Positions 1 to 7,722 of a stretch of DNA of 64,000 nt are shown piece by piece. Source of the DNA: Salinispora fenicalii (lineage in GTDB: Bacteria; Actinomycetota; Actinomycetes; Mycobacteriales; Micromonosporaceae); the NCBI RefSeq assembly GCF_000514815.1, contig NZ_KI911471.1, forward strand, positions 583,688-647,687, written 5' to 3'. The notes under the pieces were generated by a model. That model did no database searches. It worked only from the letters and a program-made list of their open reading frames with translations, and had not been told where the DNA came from. Every line of letters begins with the position of its first letter. The stretch's first letter is position 1. Made by a program: the position numbers and the translations under genes.

Positions 1-1725
1 ATCGGACCGCTCGGCGGCGCGGCGGACCGAGCCTGCGGGCACTGCCTGGCCATCCGATGGCAGCGGCTGCGTAGCCGGAGCCAACGGGACGCCCTGGAAG
101 TCGGTGACCAGACCACCGCGGTCGGTCCGTGGCCACAGCTGACCGCCTACCAGCTCGACGCCGTCTGGGAGCTCTACCGCGCCAGCCACACCGGCCCACC
201 GTTGCCGCCGCCACCAAGCTGGGACCGGCACAGCACTCCGCTGCCCCGGGTCAGCCAGCTCGACCTGGCCAGCCTGCGGGTACGCACCTACCCGCTGCTG
301 GCCGAACCGTGCTGCCCCAGCTGCACCCGGCAACGACCCGACACCCCCGACCCGCTGGTGCTCACGGCCCAACCCCGGCCCAAACCGCGCCCCGACACGT
401 ACCGGCCGCGCACCCCCGACGACTATCCACTGCCGGCGGCCGCGCTGGTCAACCCGGTCTGCGGCGCACTCGGTGCGAGTACCGCGCTCACCATCACGTC
501 ACCGACCACGGCACCGGTGAGCGGAAGCGTCTTCATCCGCGGCTACGGCGGGCTGCTCGACGTCTCCTGGAGCGGCCAGTCCAGCGGCTACGACGCGAGC
601 CGCGCGCTGGCCTACCTCGAAGGGCTGGAGCGCTACGCCGGAACCCACCGACGGCGCAGCGTCACCCCGGTGATCGCCGCCTACGCCGACCTCGGCCCGG
701 ACGCGTTACACCCGGACCGCTGCGGCCGCCACCCCGACGAGGTGTACGACACCGACCCGATCCTGCGCCGGTTCGACCCACAACGACCGATCCCCTGGGT
801 GTGGGGTCAGAACCTGCACACCGGCAGGCCCGTACTGGTGCCGCGCCGGCTGTGCTTCTACAGCTCGCCCGCCGCCGGCGACACCTTCGTCCTCTCCTCC
901 TCCAGCGGCTGCGCCACCGGCAGTTGCCTGGCAGAGGCCGCCCTGTTCGGCCTGTTGGAGCTGATCGAGCGGGACGCGTTCCTGCTCGCCTGGTACGGCA
1001 ACCTGACCCTGCCCCGGATAGACCTCGACACCTGTCCGCCGGTCGTGCGCGCGCTGGTCAACCGGGCCGAGCTGCAGGGCTACCGGCTCTACGCCTTCGA
1101 CAACCGGATCGACCTCGACGTACCCGTGGTCACCAGCCTCGCCGTCCGCCACGACGGCGGCCCCGGCCTGCTCTCCTTCGCCGCCGCCGCCCACCTCGAC
1201 CCGCGGCAGGCGGTCACCGGTGCGCTCGCCGAGGCGCTGACCTACATCCCGCACCAGCCCACCACGGTGCGCCGGCGCCGGGCCGAGCTGGAACGGATGG
1301 CCGACGACTACACCCTCGTCCGCCGGCTGCCCGACCACTCGGCGCTCTTCGGCCTACCCCGGATGGCGGTGCACGCCGAAAGCTACCTCGACGAGCGGGG
1401 TGCGCTCCCCATCGAGCACCTCTTCGCCGGCTACCGGCCCCCCGGTACACCTGACCTCCGCGACGACCTGCGCCGGGTGCTCGAACTGCTGGACGCGCGC
1501 GGGCTTGAGGCGATCATGGTGGACCAGACCACACCCGAACAGGAGGCGGTCGGACTCCGCTCGGTCTGCACGATCGTGCCCGGCCTGCTTCCGATCGACT
1601 TCGGCTGGATCCGGCAGCGGGCTCCGCACCTGCCGCGGCTGCGGACCGCACCCGCGGCGGCGGGCCTCGCCGACGCCGAACTGACCGACGCCGACCTCCG
1701 CCGCGTGCCACACCCCTTCCCCTGA
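1..1725 (+). CDS. YcaO-type azoline cyclodehydratase, partial (5' end outside window)
   Basis: The frame is open from base 1, so the true start lies upstream. The visible protein is about 574 residues. Its N-terminal part has two Cys pairs (ACGHC and CCPSC), fitting the zinc-binding portion of the leader-binding/ThiF-like half of TOMM cyclodehydratases. The C-terminal half is a YcaO domain with the GCATGSCLAEAALFGLLELI segment and the following ERDAFLLAW, characteristic of the ATP-binding fold. The protein ends in PHPFP, the Pro-rich C-terminus seen in azoline-forming YcaO proteins. Known family role: ATP-dependent conversion of Cys/Ser/Thr in a precursor peptide to thiazoline/oxazoline. A Ser/Thr/Cys-rich precursor lies 8 kb downstream (9949-10125) and is a plausible but unproven substrate. 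The rest of the cluster is presumably left of the window. Confidence 0.88.
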   Translation: MGPLGGAADRACGHCLAIRWQRLRSRSQRDALEVGDQTTAVGPWPQLTAYQLDAVWELYRASHTGPPLPPPPSWDRHSTPLPRVSQLDLASLRVRTYPLLAEPCCPSCTRQRPDTPDPLVLTAQPRPKPRPDTYRPRTPDDYPLPAAALVNPVCGALGASTALTITSPTTAPVSGSVFIRGYGGLLDVSWSGQSSGYDASRALAYLEGLERYAGTHRRRSVTPVIAAYADLGPDALHPDRCGRHPDEVYDTDPILRRFDPQRPIPWVWGQNLHTGRPVLVPRRLCFYSSPAAGDTFVLSSSSGCATGSCLAEAALFGLLELIERDAFLLAWYGNLTLPRIDLDTCPPVVRALVNRAELQGYRLYAFDNRIDLDVPVVTSLAVRHDGGPGLLSFAAAAHLDPRQAVTGALAEALTYIPHQPTTVRRRRAELERMADDYTLVRRLPDHSALFGLPRMAVHAESYLDERGALPIEHLFAGYRPPGTPDLRDDLRRVLELLDARGLEAIMVDQTTPEQEAVGLRSVCTIVPGLLPIDFGWIRQRAPHLPRLRTAPAAAGLADAELTDADLRRVPHPFP

Positions 1726-1928
1726 GGAAGCGCTGCCGTCTCGAGATCTCGCCGGTGAGATCGACTCGTCAGGTGGTGCCGATCCTGCGGGGCGGGGCGA
1801 GTAGGTGATCAATAGCGTCGTGGAACTCGTCGAAGGTGCGGCCGGCTGCCATCGCTGGCAGCGCACAACTGATCCTCATCGATCAGGCCGCGGCCGCTCC
1901 ACCGAGATTCCGCCCAATGCGCGAACGC

Positions 1929-3104
1929 TTAGCCCGCATCGCTCGCGGGGCCTGTCAGCCGATGATCTCGGTGGGGTCGGTGAGCCAGACCTGTTGCCTG
2001 ACTTGTGACCCGCCGGGGGTGATGGTCACACCGATGTGTGGGCGGTCGGGCTTGCCGTGCGCGCTCCACCGGCTGTAGAGGTCCTCCACCTCGGTCCACA
2101 GCCGACGCGGCCCGCCCTGTTCCACCGTGCGGGTGGAGATGTCGTGGTACGCCCATGAACCATCCGGGTGGACAAGCCACTGCACCGGGCCCTCCGGTGT
2201 CGAGGCGCGCCACGTCGGGCAGCTGCAGCGCCACCAGCGCGCTCCACGCCCCGCTGTCGTCGGCCAGCGGGCCGGGTAGGTGGGTCTCGTGCATCTCCCC
2301 GGTGGCCTGGGATGCGGCGCGGACGAGCGCCGAGGTTCGCACGGTGGGGCAGGAGCGTAGCGGCATGAACGAGCCGTAGTCGTCGAGCAGGTGCCCGCTG
2401 GCCGCGCCGGTCTCGTCCACGGTCAGCCGCAGCAGCAGCCCACCGCCGATCTCGCGGTGCAGGCTGGTCAGGATCAACCCGCCGGGGCGGGTCTGTGCGA
2501 GCCAGCCCGCCGGCACCTGGGGCACCGAACAGGCGGCGATGATCCGGTCGTAGGGGGCGTTGCCGGCGTAACCTGCCGCGCCGTCGCTGGCGGCCACTGT
2601 GGGGGCGTAGCCGACAGCGGCCAATGACCGCCGCGCCCGCCGCACCAGCCCGGCATCGATGTCGACGGTGGTGACCAGCGGCGAGCCGAGCCGGTGCGCC
2701 AGAAGCGCCGCGTTGTATCCGGTGCCGGTGCCGACCTCCAACACCCGGTGCCCGTCGGCCACGGCGAGCGCGTCCAGCATGACGGCCATGAGGGCCGGCT
2801 GGGTGCTGGAGCAGGTCGGCACGCCGTCGAGCGGGCCGTAACGCCGGGACTCCTCCCAGCGGGCGTCGTCGCCATCGAGCTGGGTGGGGAGCACGCGGTC
2901 GGAGTAGATCAGCTCCAGTGCGCCTGGATCGTTCGCGTCGACCGCTTCGTACCGGCTGTGGTCTGGGGTCTGGCGGAAGAAGCGGGGCAGGAACAGGTGG
3001 CGGGGCACAGTGGCAAACGCCGGCTGCCACGCCTCGGTGAGCCAGCCGTGGCCGGTCAGCTCGTGTACGAGCCGGTTGCGCGCCCGTTCAGCGGTGGCCG
3101 TCAT
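1929..3104 (-). CDS. PIMT-like methyltransferase of a graspetide locus, frameshifted near its 3' end
   Basis: SAM-dependent O-methyltransferase related to protein-L-isoaspartate methyltransferase. Motif I is VLEVGTGTGYNAALLA and an acidic SAM loop (TTVDID) follows. In ATP-grasp RiPP loci such enzymes methylate Asp in the ring-bearing peptide, in known cases giving an aspartimide. The ATG at 3104 has AAGGAG just upstream and overlaps the ATP-grasp stop (ATGA), so translation is coupled. The frame as read runs to 1929, but its last roughly 80 codons are nonsense-like. A second frame ending at 1955 continues naturally (QWLVHPDGSWAYHDI, then ITPGG and DPTEIIG). Removing one base from the GGGCCC at 2187-2192 joins the two into about 382 residues. 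This is either a sequencing indel or a real inactivation. Confidence 0.85.
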   Translation of the reverse strand: MTATAERARNRLVHELTGHGWLTEAWQPAFATVPRHLFLPRFFRQTPDHSRYEAVDANDPGALELIYSDRVLPTQLDGDDARWEESRRYGPLDGVPTCSSTQPALMAVMLDALAVADGHRVLEVGTGTGYNAALLAHRLGSPLVTTVDIDAGLVRRARRSLAAVGYAPTVAASDGAAGYAGNAPYDRIIAACSVPQVPAGWLAQTRPGGLILTSLHREIGGGLLLRLTVDETGAASGHLLDDYGSFMPLRSCPTVRTSALVRAASQATGEMHETHLPGPLADDSGAWSALVALQLPDVARLDTGGPGAVACPPGWFMGVPRHLHPHGGTGRAASAVDRGGGPLQPVERARQARPPTHRCDHHPRRVTSQATGLAHRPHRDHRLTGPASDAG

Positions 3105-4057
3105 CTTGTCTCCTTGGTCAGAGCATCGGCTATCGCGGCGGAGATGGGTAGCCCGGTGGCGTCTTGCAGCCACGCCCACTGCCCATTCGGGTTGATCTCC
3201 AGGAAGGTCCATTCATCCTGCGGGGTGACGACGAAGTCCAGCGCGCCGAAGCGCAGCCGCAGCCGGGCCAGCAGCCGGGACACCGCCTCGCGGACCTGAT
3301 CGGGCACAGTCACCACCGAGTACGACAGGTGGTCGTAATCGGTGCGCCAGTCCAGTCTGGCCGCCTCGGAGGCGCCGTCGAGGCGTACGGCGAAGTACAC
3401 CTCGTCAACGACTGTCAGCCGCACCTCGTACGCCTTCTCCACCTGCTTCTGGAAAAGGTGTGCGGTGCCGGAAACCGTGTGATCGATCTCCTCGGCGCAC
3501 ACCCGGTTTGTGTAGATCAGCTTTACGGCGCCGGCCTCGGTGAGCACACCGGAGCCGAGCGGCTTGACGACCGCGCCGCCGTGCTCGCGCACGAATCGCT
3601 TGGCCGCCGCCGGCTCATTCGTGATCAATGTCGGGGGCAGAGACAGCCCGACCGAGCCGGCGGTCGCGAGCTGGGCCGGCTTGTACTCGGCACGGGCGAT
3701 GTCATGTGGGTGGTTGAGCCACCTTGGGTGCGCGGGGAGCACCCCGCCCAGGCCCATGCGTGCCTCGCGGAGAGCCCAGCGGCGCTCTTCGTCGGTCAGG
3801 TGCGCCGGCAGCCCGAACGCCGTTGGGCGACGGTAGTAGGCGCACCCGAGGCTGTGCAGCGCGGCGCGGCGACCGGGGAGGCGGAGGCTGCCGCGCCAGC
3901 CTCCGCCCCACCGCGCGACGAGGGTCAACCGCTGCGGGAAGTCGCCGGGGTCGCACCGGAACACCGGCACGTCCCGTGCTGCCAGCTCCGCCACCACATA
4001 GTCTGCGGTCACGTCGTACGGCTGGGTCAGCACCAACACCGTGCGCTCGTCGCCCAC
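3101..4057 (-). CDS. ATP-grasp peptide ligase (graspetide maturase)
   Basis: A 318-residue ATP-grasp enzyme of the actinobacterial ribosomal-peptide maturase type (TgmB-like). Visible signatures are GAVVKPLGSGV in the ATP-binding region, the basic stretch KQVEKAYEVRLTVV, and the metal/ATP-binding FLEINPNGQW near the C-terminus. The family forms macrolactone or macrolactam bonds between Ser/Thr/Lys and Asp/Glu side chains of a precursor. The GTG start at 4057 lies 4 bases after the precursor stop and has GAGGA upstream. The gene overlaps the methyltransferase by 4 bases. The order precursor - ligase - methyltransferase is the standard three-gene graspetide operon. Confidence 0.92.
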   Translation of the reverse strand: MGDERTVLVLTQPYDVTADYVVAELAARDVPVFRCDPGDFPQRLTLVARWGGGWRGSLRLPGRRAALHSLGCAYYRRPTAFGLPAHLTDEERRWALREARMGLGGVLPAHPRWLNHPHDIARAEYKPAQLATAGSVGLSLPPTLITNEPAAAKRFVREHGGAVVKPLGSGVLTEAGAVKLIYTNRVCAEEIDHTVSGTAHLFQKQVEKAYEVRLTVVDEVYFAVRLDGASEAARLDWRTDYDHLSYSVVTVPDQVREAVSRLLARLRLRFGALDFVVTPQDEWTFLEINPNGQWAWLQDATGLPISAAIADALTKETR

Positions 4058-4061
4058 CGGT

Positions 4062-4406
4062 TCAGTCCTCGGTGTGGTCGGTGTCGGAATCCATGCTCTT
4101 GTGCCCGTCCGAGGTTCGGGTGCTGGTTGCCCCGGTCGAGTGCTTGCCCAGGACCGGGGTTCCCGTGGGGTCGACCGACATCTGTCGGTCCGGGTCGTAG
4201 CGAACCGTGGTCAGGTTCACCGGAATCGGCCGTGCTGGCACGGTGGCGAAGCGGAGCGTGAACGGACGCCGGTCGGTAGAGCTCGGCTGCGCGCCGTCGT
4301 CGCTGCCAACAGCATCTAGCGGGCGACCCAGAGGTAGGTACCCGGCGGTCGGGTACAGCGGGTCGTCGGTAACCGGACGCGACAGAACTGGGCTTGTCGG
4401 GGACAT
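4062..4406 (-). CDS. graspetide precursor peptide (TgmA-like, ATP-grasp target)
   Basis: A 114-residue precursor. The ATG at 4406 is chosen because AGGAGG lies 5 bases upstream; the frame extends further with no better start. Residues about 48-90 match the conserved leader of ATP-grasp-target RiPPs: RPFTLRFA, then VRYDPDRQMSVD and GTPVL. The C-terminus is a candidate core rich in Ser/Thr followed by Asp/Glu (STGATSTRTS, then DSDTDHTED). That is the hydroxyl-donor/carboxylate-acceptor pattern needed for ester macrocycles. It is the first gene of the operon with the ATP-grasp ligase and PIMT-like methyltransferase. Ring topology cannot be read from sequence. Confidence 0.88.
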   Translation of the reverse strand: MSPTSPVLSRPVTDDPLYPTAGYLPLGRPLDAVGSDDGAQPSSTDRRPFTLRFATVPARPIPVNLTTVRYDPDRQMSVDPTGTPVLGKHSTGATSTRTSDGHKSMDSDTDHTED

Positions 4407-4496
4407 GAAGCCTCCTGGCAGGGTCAATGGGGATGGATCGACGGATTGGCCTTCAGCGGTGCGAGGGTGCCCGCGCATGGGCTACGTTGGTCTGGC

Positions 4497-4751
4497 TCAT
4501 GCGGCACTCTCGGCGGCTAGTTCGGTCGCGTCGGTGTTGCCGAATCGCTCTCGGACAGCCTGCGCCCATCGGGACTGTTCACACGGGACCGGTGCCAGCC
4601 GTGCCCACCAGTCGAGGCAACCCGCGCAGATTCCACCGCGGTTTGTGTGGGAAGCGAGAACCGCCTCGGCGCAGGCCAGCAGTTCCCGTATTTCGGGGAG
4701 TGTGGTCTCGGCTCCCACTGCGACCGAAAGGTTCGGCTCGCCTCGCCGCAT
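4497..4751 (-). CDS. small hypothetical protein with CxxC, upstream of graspetide operon
   Basis: An 84-residue protein of unknown function. The ATG at 4751 overlaps the stop of the preceding 118-residue gene (TGATG), indicating coupled translation. It contains GGICAGCLDWWARLAPVPC, a CxxC with a third Cys. Similar small proteins are common beside HTH regulators in actinomycetes (general knowledge). It lies just upstream of the graspetide precursor on the same strand and may share its transcript. No function is assigned. Confidence 0.6.
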   Translation of the reverse strand: MRRGEPNLSVAVGAETTLPEIRELLACAEAVLASHTNRGGICAGCLDWWARLAPVPCEQSRWAQAVRERFGNTDATELAAESAA

Positions 4752-5107
4752 CAGAGCCCCCCTCTCGATTGGTGCGGCCAGGCCCCGGAGCGGGGAGACA
4801 CTCCAACGGTGCGCGGCACCACCTCGGCGGAGTGCGACATTGATATCGGCGATACTCGACGCACCGCCTTGAACCAGCCGGGTCTGTCCATTTGCCGGAC
4901 GCCGATCAGGTGCGGCTCGGTCAGCCCTGGCACCCAGCGAGGCAGCCGCAGCGCGATTGCGAACAACCGTGATGCCTGTTCTTGATCGGCGCAGGGGCCG
5001 GGAACGCCGCATGTCCGGCACCGGCCATGGGCGCTCGACACGCTATGCCGCTCCAGCACTGTCTGTGTGTGTTCGATGTGATCATCGTGGCCGAAATACG
5101 TTGCCAT
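4751..5107 (-). CDS. small hypothetical protein with Cys cluster
   Basis: A 118-residue protein. The ATG at 5107 is well supported by GGGAGG about 6 bases upstream; the frame extends far upstream without a better start. It has a CRTCGVPGPC cluster at about residues 30-39 that could bind a metal, and no transmembrane segment. It is translationally coupled to the next small gene through a TGATG overlap. It is transcribed divergently from the HTH/TPR regulator starting at 5411, so the regulator may control this pair and the graspetide operon behind it. Function unknown. Confidence 0.6.
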   Translation of the reverse strand: MATYFGHDDHIEHTQTVLERHSVSSAHGRCRTCGVPGPCADQEQASRLFAIALRLPRWVPGLTEPHLIGVRQMDRPGWFKAVRRVSPISMSHSAEVVPRTVGVSPRSGAWPHQSRGGL

Positions 5108-5410
5108 CTGTACACCTCCCAGGTGGCGGGCGCGCGCCGTTGCAGCAGCACGGCAACCCGCGTCCAACGGCGCGCGCCTCACTCTCACCCGCCACCACGG
5201 CGATCGATACGACACGAAGCAGCGGGGGTCATCAACTGTTCCGTTGAGCACTCCTGATAGGACGAGTCGTGTCTGCTGACGCTTGACGATCCTTCCGGAG
5301 TGATCGGCGGTACCTATAGCGAACCGCGAATCATGCTCTGTGGGTATGCTCTCGAGCATCGAGAACCGGTGAACGTGGTGAAAGATCATCAGTGTTGCGG
5401 GAGGCGAACT

Positions 5411-6805
5411 GTGGCGCGCAACAGCGTTGGCAACGCCAAGCTCGTGGCGGCGATTGCCGAAGCCGGCCTGTCCCATGCCCAAATTGCAAGGGTCGTCGCA
5501 CAGGTTGCTATCGAGAGTGGAGTCACGGAGTGCGCTGGCATCGGCCGTTCCCATGTCTCGCACTGGGTCCGAGGCACGATGCCCTCGGGACGGGCGCCGC
5601 TGATCTTGGTCGAAGCTCTGTCCAGGAAGCTCCAACGCGTCGTAACCCTCGAAGAGATCGGGCTACCACCTCAACCGTCGCTCTCTCTGGACGGGCTTGA
5701 CTGGCACGCCGATACGCTGGTCGGGCTAACGGATCTGGGGAGAGTGGACGTGGACGCTGAGCGTAGACGGGTGCTGGCCACCGCCGCCTACTCACTTGCC
5801 GCGCTGACCCTGCCGAGCGGGTCGCGGTGGAGCGAGATGGTGAATCGGGGGCGTGCACGTGGTGGCGCCGAGGGGCACGCGGTAGGGCGGAGCGACGTCG
5901 AAGCCGTTCGAGACATGGTGTCGCTGTTCTCCCATGTGGATCAACGCCGTGGTGGGGGTCATGCACGCACCGCTGTTGTTCAGTACCTCACGGCTGATGT
6001 GTCCGTGCTTCTCCGGGGCCGGTATGCGGACGAGCAGGTGCGCCGAGACATGTTTACGGCGGCAAGCGAACTAGCGTATCTTTCGGGATGGATGGGGTTC
6101 GACAACGGGGAACACGCGTTAGCCCAACGCTATTTCAGCTCCGCTGTCAAGCTTGCGGCCGAGGCCGGTGATCCAGCAATGGCGGCGCATGTCCTCCGCG
6201 CAATGGCCCATCAGGCGGTAGACCTGGGGCATCGCAGAGAGGCGCTCGAGCTTTCCACTGCCTCTGTTGATCGAACGCGGTACCTCGCCGCTAGTCCACG
6301 TGAACGGTCCTTGCTCGGTGTCGTTCATGCTCGTGCTCTCGCCGCTAATCGAGAAGCCAAAGCTGCAGCCGAGGCGCTATTGCGGGCGGAGAGCGATCTT
6401 GCTACGGCCTCTCAAGGGGACGACGAGCCGGGGCGGGTCTTCTTTTTCGGTCAGGCAAGTCTCGGTCATGAGACGGCCTGCGCGCTGCGTGACACCGGAG
6501 ATCTCAGAGCTGCGACCAGCCAATTTCGCCTGAGCGTACGTACCCGCAAGGCGTCATCCTTCACCCGTACGCACGCGGTCACGCTTGGCTACCTCGGAAT
6601 GGTGCAGGCTCGGCAGGGGGACCTAGAAGAAGCATGTGCTACCTGGTCAAGATCGCTTGACGCTATGGAGGGTGTTCGTTCTGGTAGGGCTCGACAAGTC
6701 GCAGCTGAGATGAGGGCCACACTCTCGCCATTTCGGCAAGCGAGGAACGGCGCTGTTGCTGAAGTCGATGCCCGCGCGGAACGCTATCTAGCCATCTTCT
6801 CGTAA
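5411..6805 (+). CDS. HTH/TPR transcriptional regulator
   Basis: About 464 residues from GTG 5411, preferred over the ATG at 5300 because GGGAGG sits 7 bases before it. The N-terminus looks like an HTH (SHAQIARVV, then GRSHVSHWVRG). A long helical region follows with repeated Ala/Leu-rich helices (AAHVLRAMAHQAVDLGHRRE, HAVTLGYLGMVQARQGDLEE) typical of TPR repeats. Such proteins are common actinomycete regulators of specialised metabolism. It diverges from the small-gene pair and graspetide operon, so local control is plausible but inferred. Confidence 0.78.
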   Translation: MARNSVGNAKLVAAIAEAGLSHAQIARVVAQVAIESGVTECAGIGRSHVSHWVRGTMPSGRAPLILVEALSRKLQRVVTLEEIGLPPQPSLSLDGLDWHADTLVGLTDLGRVDVDAERRRVLATAAYSLAALTLPSGSRWSEMVNRGRARGGAEGHAVGRSDVEAVRDMVSLFSHVDQRRGGGHARTAVVQYLTADVSVLLRGRYADEQVRRDMFTAASELAYLSGWMGFDNGEHALAQRYFSSAVKLAAEAGDPAMAAHVLRAMAHQAVDLGHRREALELSTASVDRTRYLAASPRERSLLGVVHARALAANREAKAAAEALLRAESDLATASQGDDEPGRVFFFGQASLGHETACALRDTGDLRAATSQFRLSVRTRKASSFTRTHAVTLGYLGMVQARQGDLEEACATWSRSLDAMEGVRSGRARQVAAEMRATLSPFRQARNGAVAEVDARAERYLAIFS

Positions 6806-6841
6806 GGTGCAGAATTTGCAGATCGGGACAGGGAGGGTCGA

Positions 6842-7333
6842 ATGGGCGAGGCTTTTACCGTGGAACCAATCGCACACGTCGTGGGAGGAAGGACCGAACC
6901 GACTGACGACTACTGGGGAGGGGTAAGGGCGATTGTTCGAATCGACGAGAAGCGCTTCACCCCGGAATCTGCCAAAGGGCTTGACGCGTTCTCTCACCTC
7001 GAAGTCGTTTTTCGCTTCCATCTTACGGACCCAACGGACCTTAACCTTGGCGCCCGCCGGCCACGAGACAACCCAGACTGGCCGGAAGTGGGTATCTTTG
7101 GTCACCGAAACATGAGACGGATCAACTGGCTTGGCGTGTCGCGCTGCCGTCTGCTCAAAGTGGATGGCCTAGACCTTCACGTTGAGGGGCTCGATGCGGT
7201 TGACAGCACGCCGGTGCTTGATATCAAGCCATGGTTTGTTGAGTTCGGTCCCCGTGGCGAGGTGTGTCAAGCGCACTGGACGACCGACATGCTCGGTGAT
7301 TACTTCGCCGCGCAGCCAACCCGTACGGAATAG
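6842..7333 (+). CDS. TrmO/TsaA-like (UPF0066) SAM-dependent methyltransferase family protein
   Basis: A 163-residue single-domain protein of the YaeB/TrmO fold. Matching features are PIAHVVGG at the N-terminus, KGLDAFSHLEVVFRFHL, the arginine-rich NLGARRPRDNP, then GIFGHRNMRRINWLGVSRC and LDIKPW. Characterised family members methylate t6A37 of tRNA. Actinobacterial members near biosynthetic loci may have other roles, and the usual RxxxRPN motif is altered here. Start ATG 6842 has AGGGAGGG upstream. It follows the regulator by 36 bases on the same strand. Confidence 0.8.
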   Translation: MGEAFTVEPIAHVVGGRTEPTDDYWGGVRAIVRIDEKRFTPESAKGLDAFSHLEVVFRFHLTDPTDLNLGARRPRDNPDWPEVGIFGHRNMRRINWLGVSRCRLLKVDGLDLHVEGLDAVDSTPVLDIKPWFVEFGPRGEVCQAHWTTDMLGDYFAAQPTRTE

Positions 7334-7687
7334 GGCATCGGTAGCATTGACCCTCGGCGTTCTGGGGGCAGTGGATCGGAGAGCGCTCTCGCCACAGTCA
7401 TGGCATTTTGATTTAGCCCATTGGCGCTTGCGCTGATGCTGGCAAGTAGCGTGTGGGCTACTGACTGCCCGCCACCGATTGATGATGTCCAGGAGCACGG
7501 CATCCCAGTGCGAGCACTATGTGACGAGTTGGCAGGCGCCAATGAGTCAGAGCGAGCCAGGCGTGCTGTCATTCGGAGGGGAATTGGTTGATCGGGGGTG
7601 ATGAAGGAAGGCCCAGGTCCGCGCCCGGGTCTGCTGGCACGCCGGCCGCAGGGGTAGCGCCACTTCCCCGATGGATGCTGTGGAGTT
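7334..7687. other. intergenic region without recognisable gene
   Basis: About 350 bases between the TrmO-like gene and the MFS operon. No frame here shows a convincing family signature or ribosome-binding site. The right end carries the operator and promoter of the downstream operon. Confidence 0.5.
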
Positions 7688-7722
7688 GACCCCGACGCAG
7701 CGTCATGGTTTGCGATGGTCGT
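7685..7722 (+). promoter_or_regulatory. MerR-type promoter/operator of MFS-MerR operon
   Basis: TTGACC at 7685 is followed by an 11+1+11 interrupted inverted repeat (7688-7698, centre A7699, 7700-7710). Its inner arms GACGC/GCGTC are perfect and its outer arms pair ACC with GGT. A dyad just inside a -35 with a long spacer is the usual site for MerR regulators, which untwist the spacer. A MerR gene is the second gene of this operon, so autoregulation is likely. The layout leaves almost no leader before the ATG at 7723. Confidence 0.65.

Noticed and set aside
129..1454. Long Arg/Pro-rich frame overlapping the YcaO gene
   Set aside because: Low-complexity shadow of high-GC codon bias; the overlapping YcaO frame has clear family motifs.
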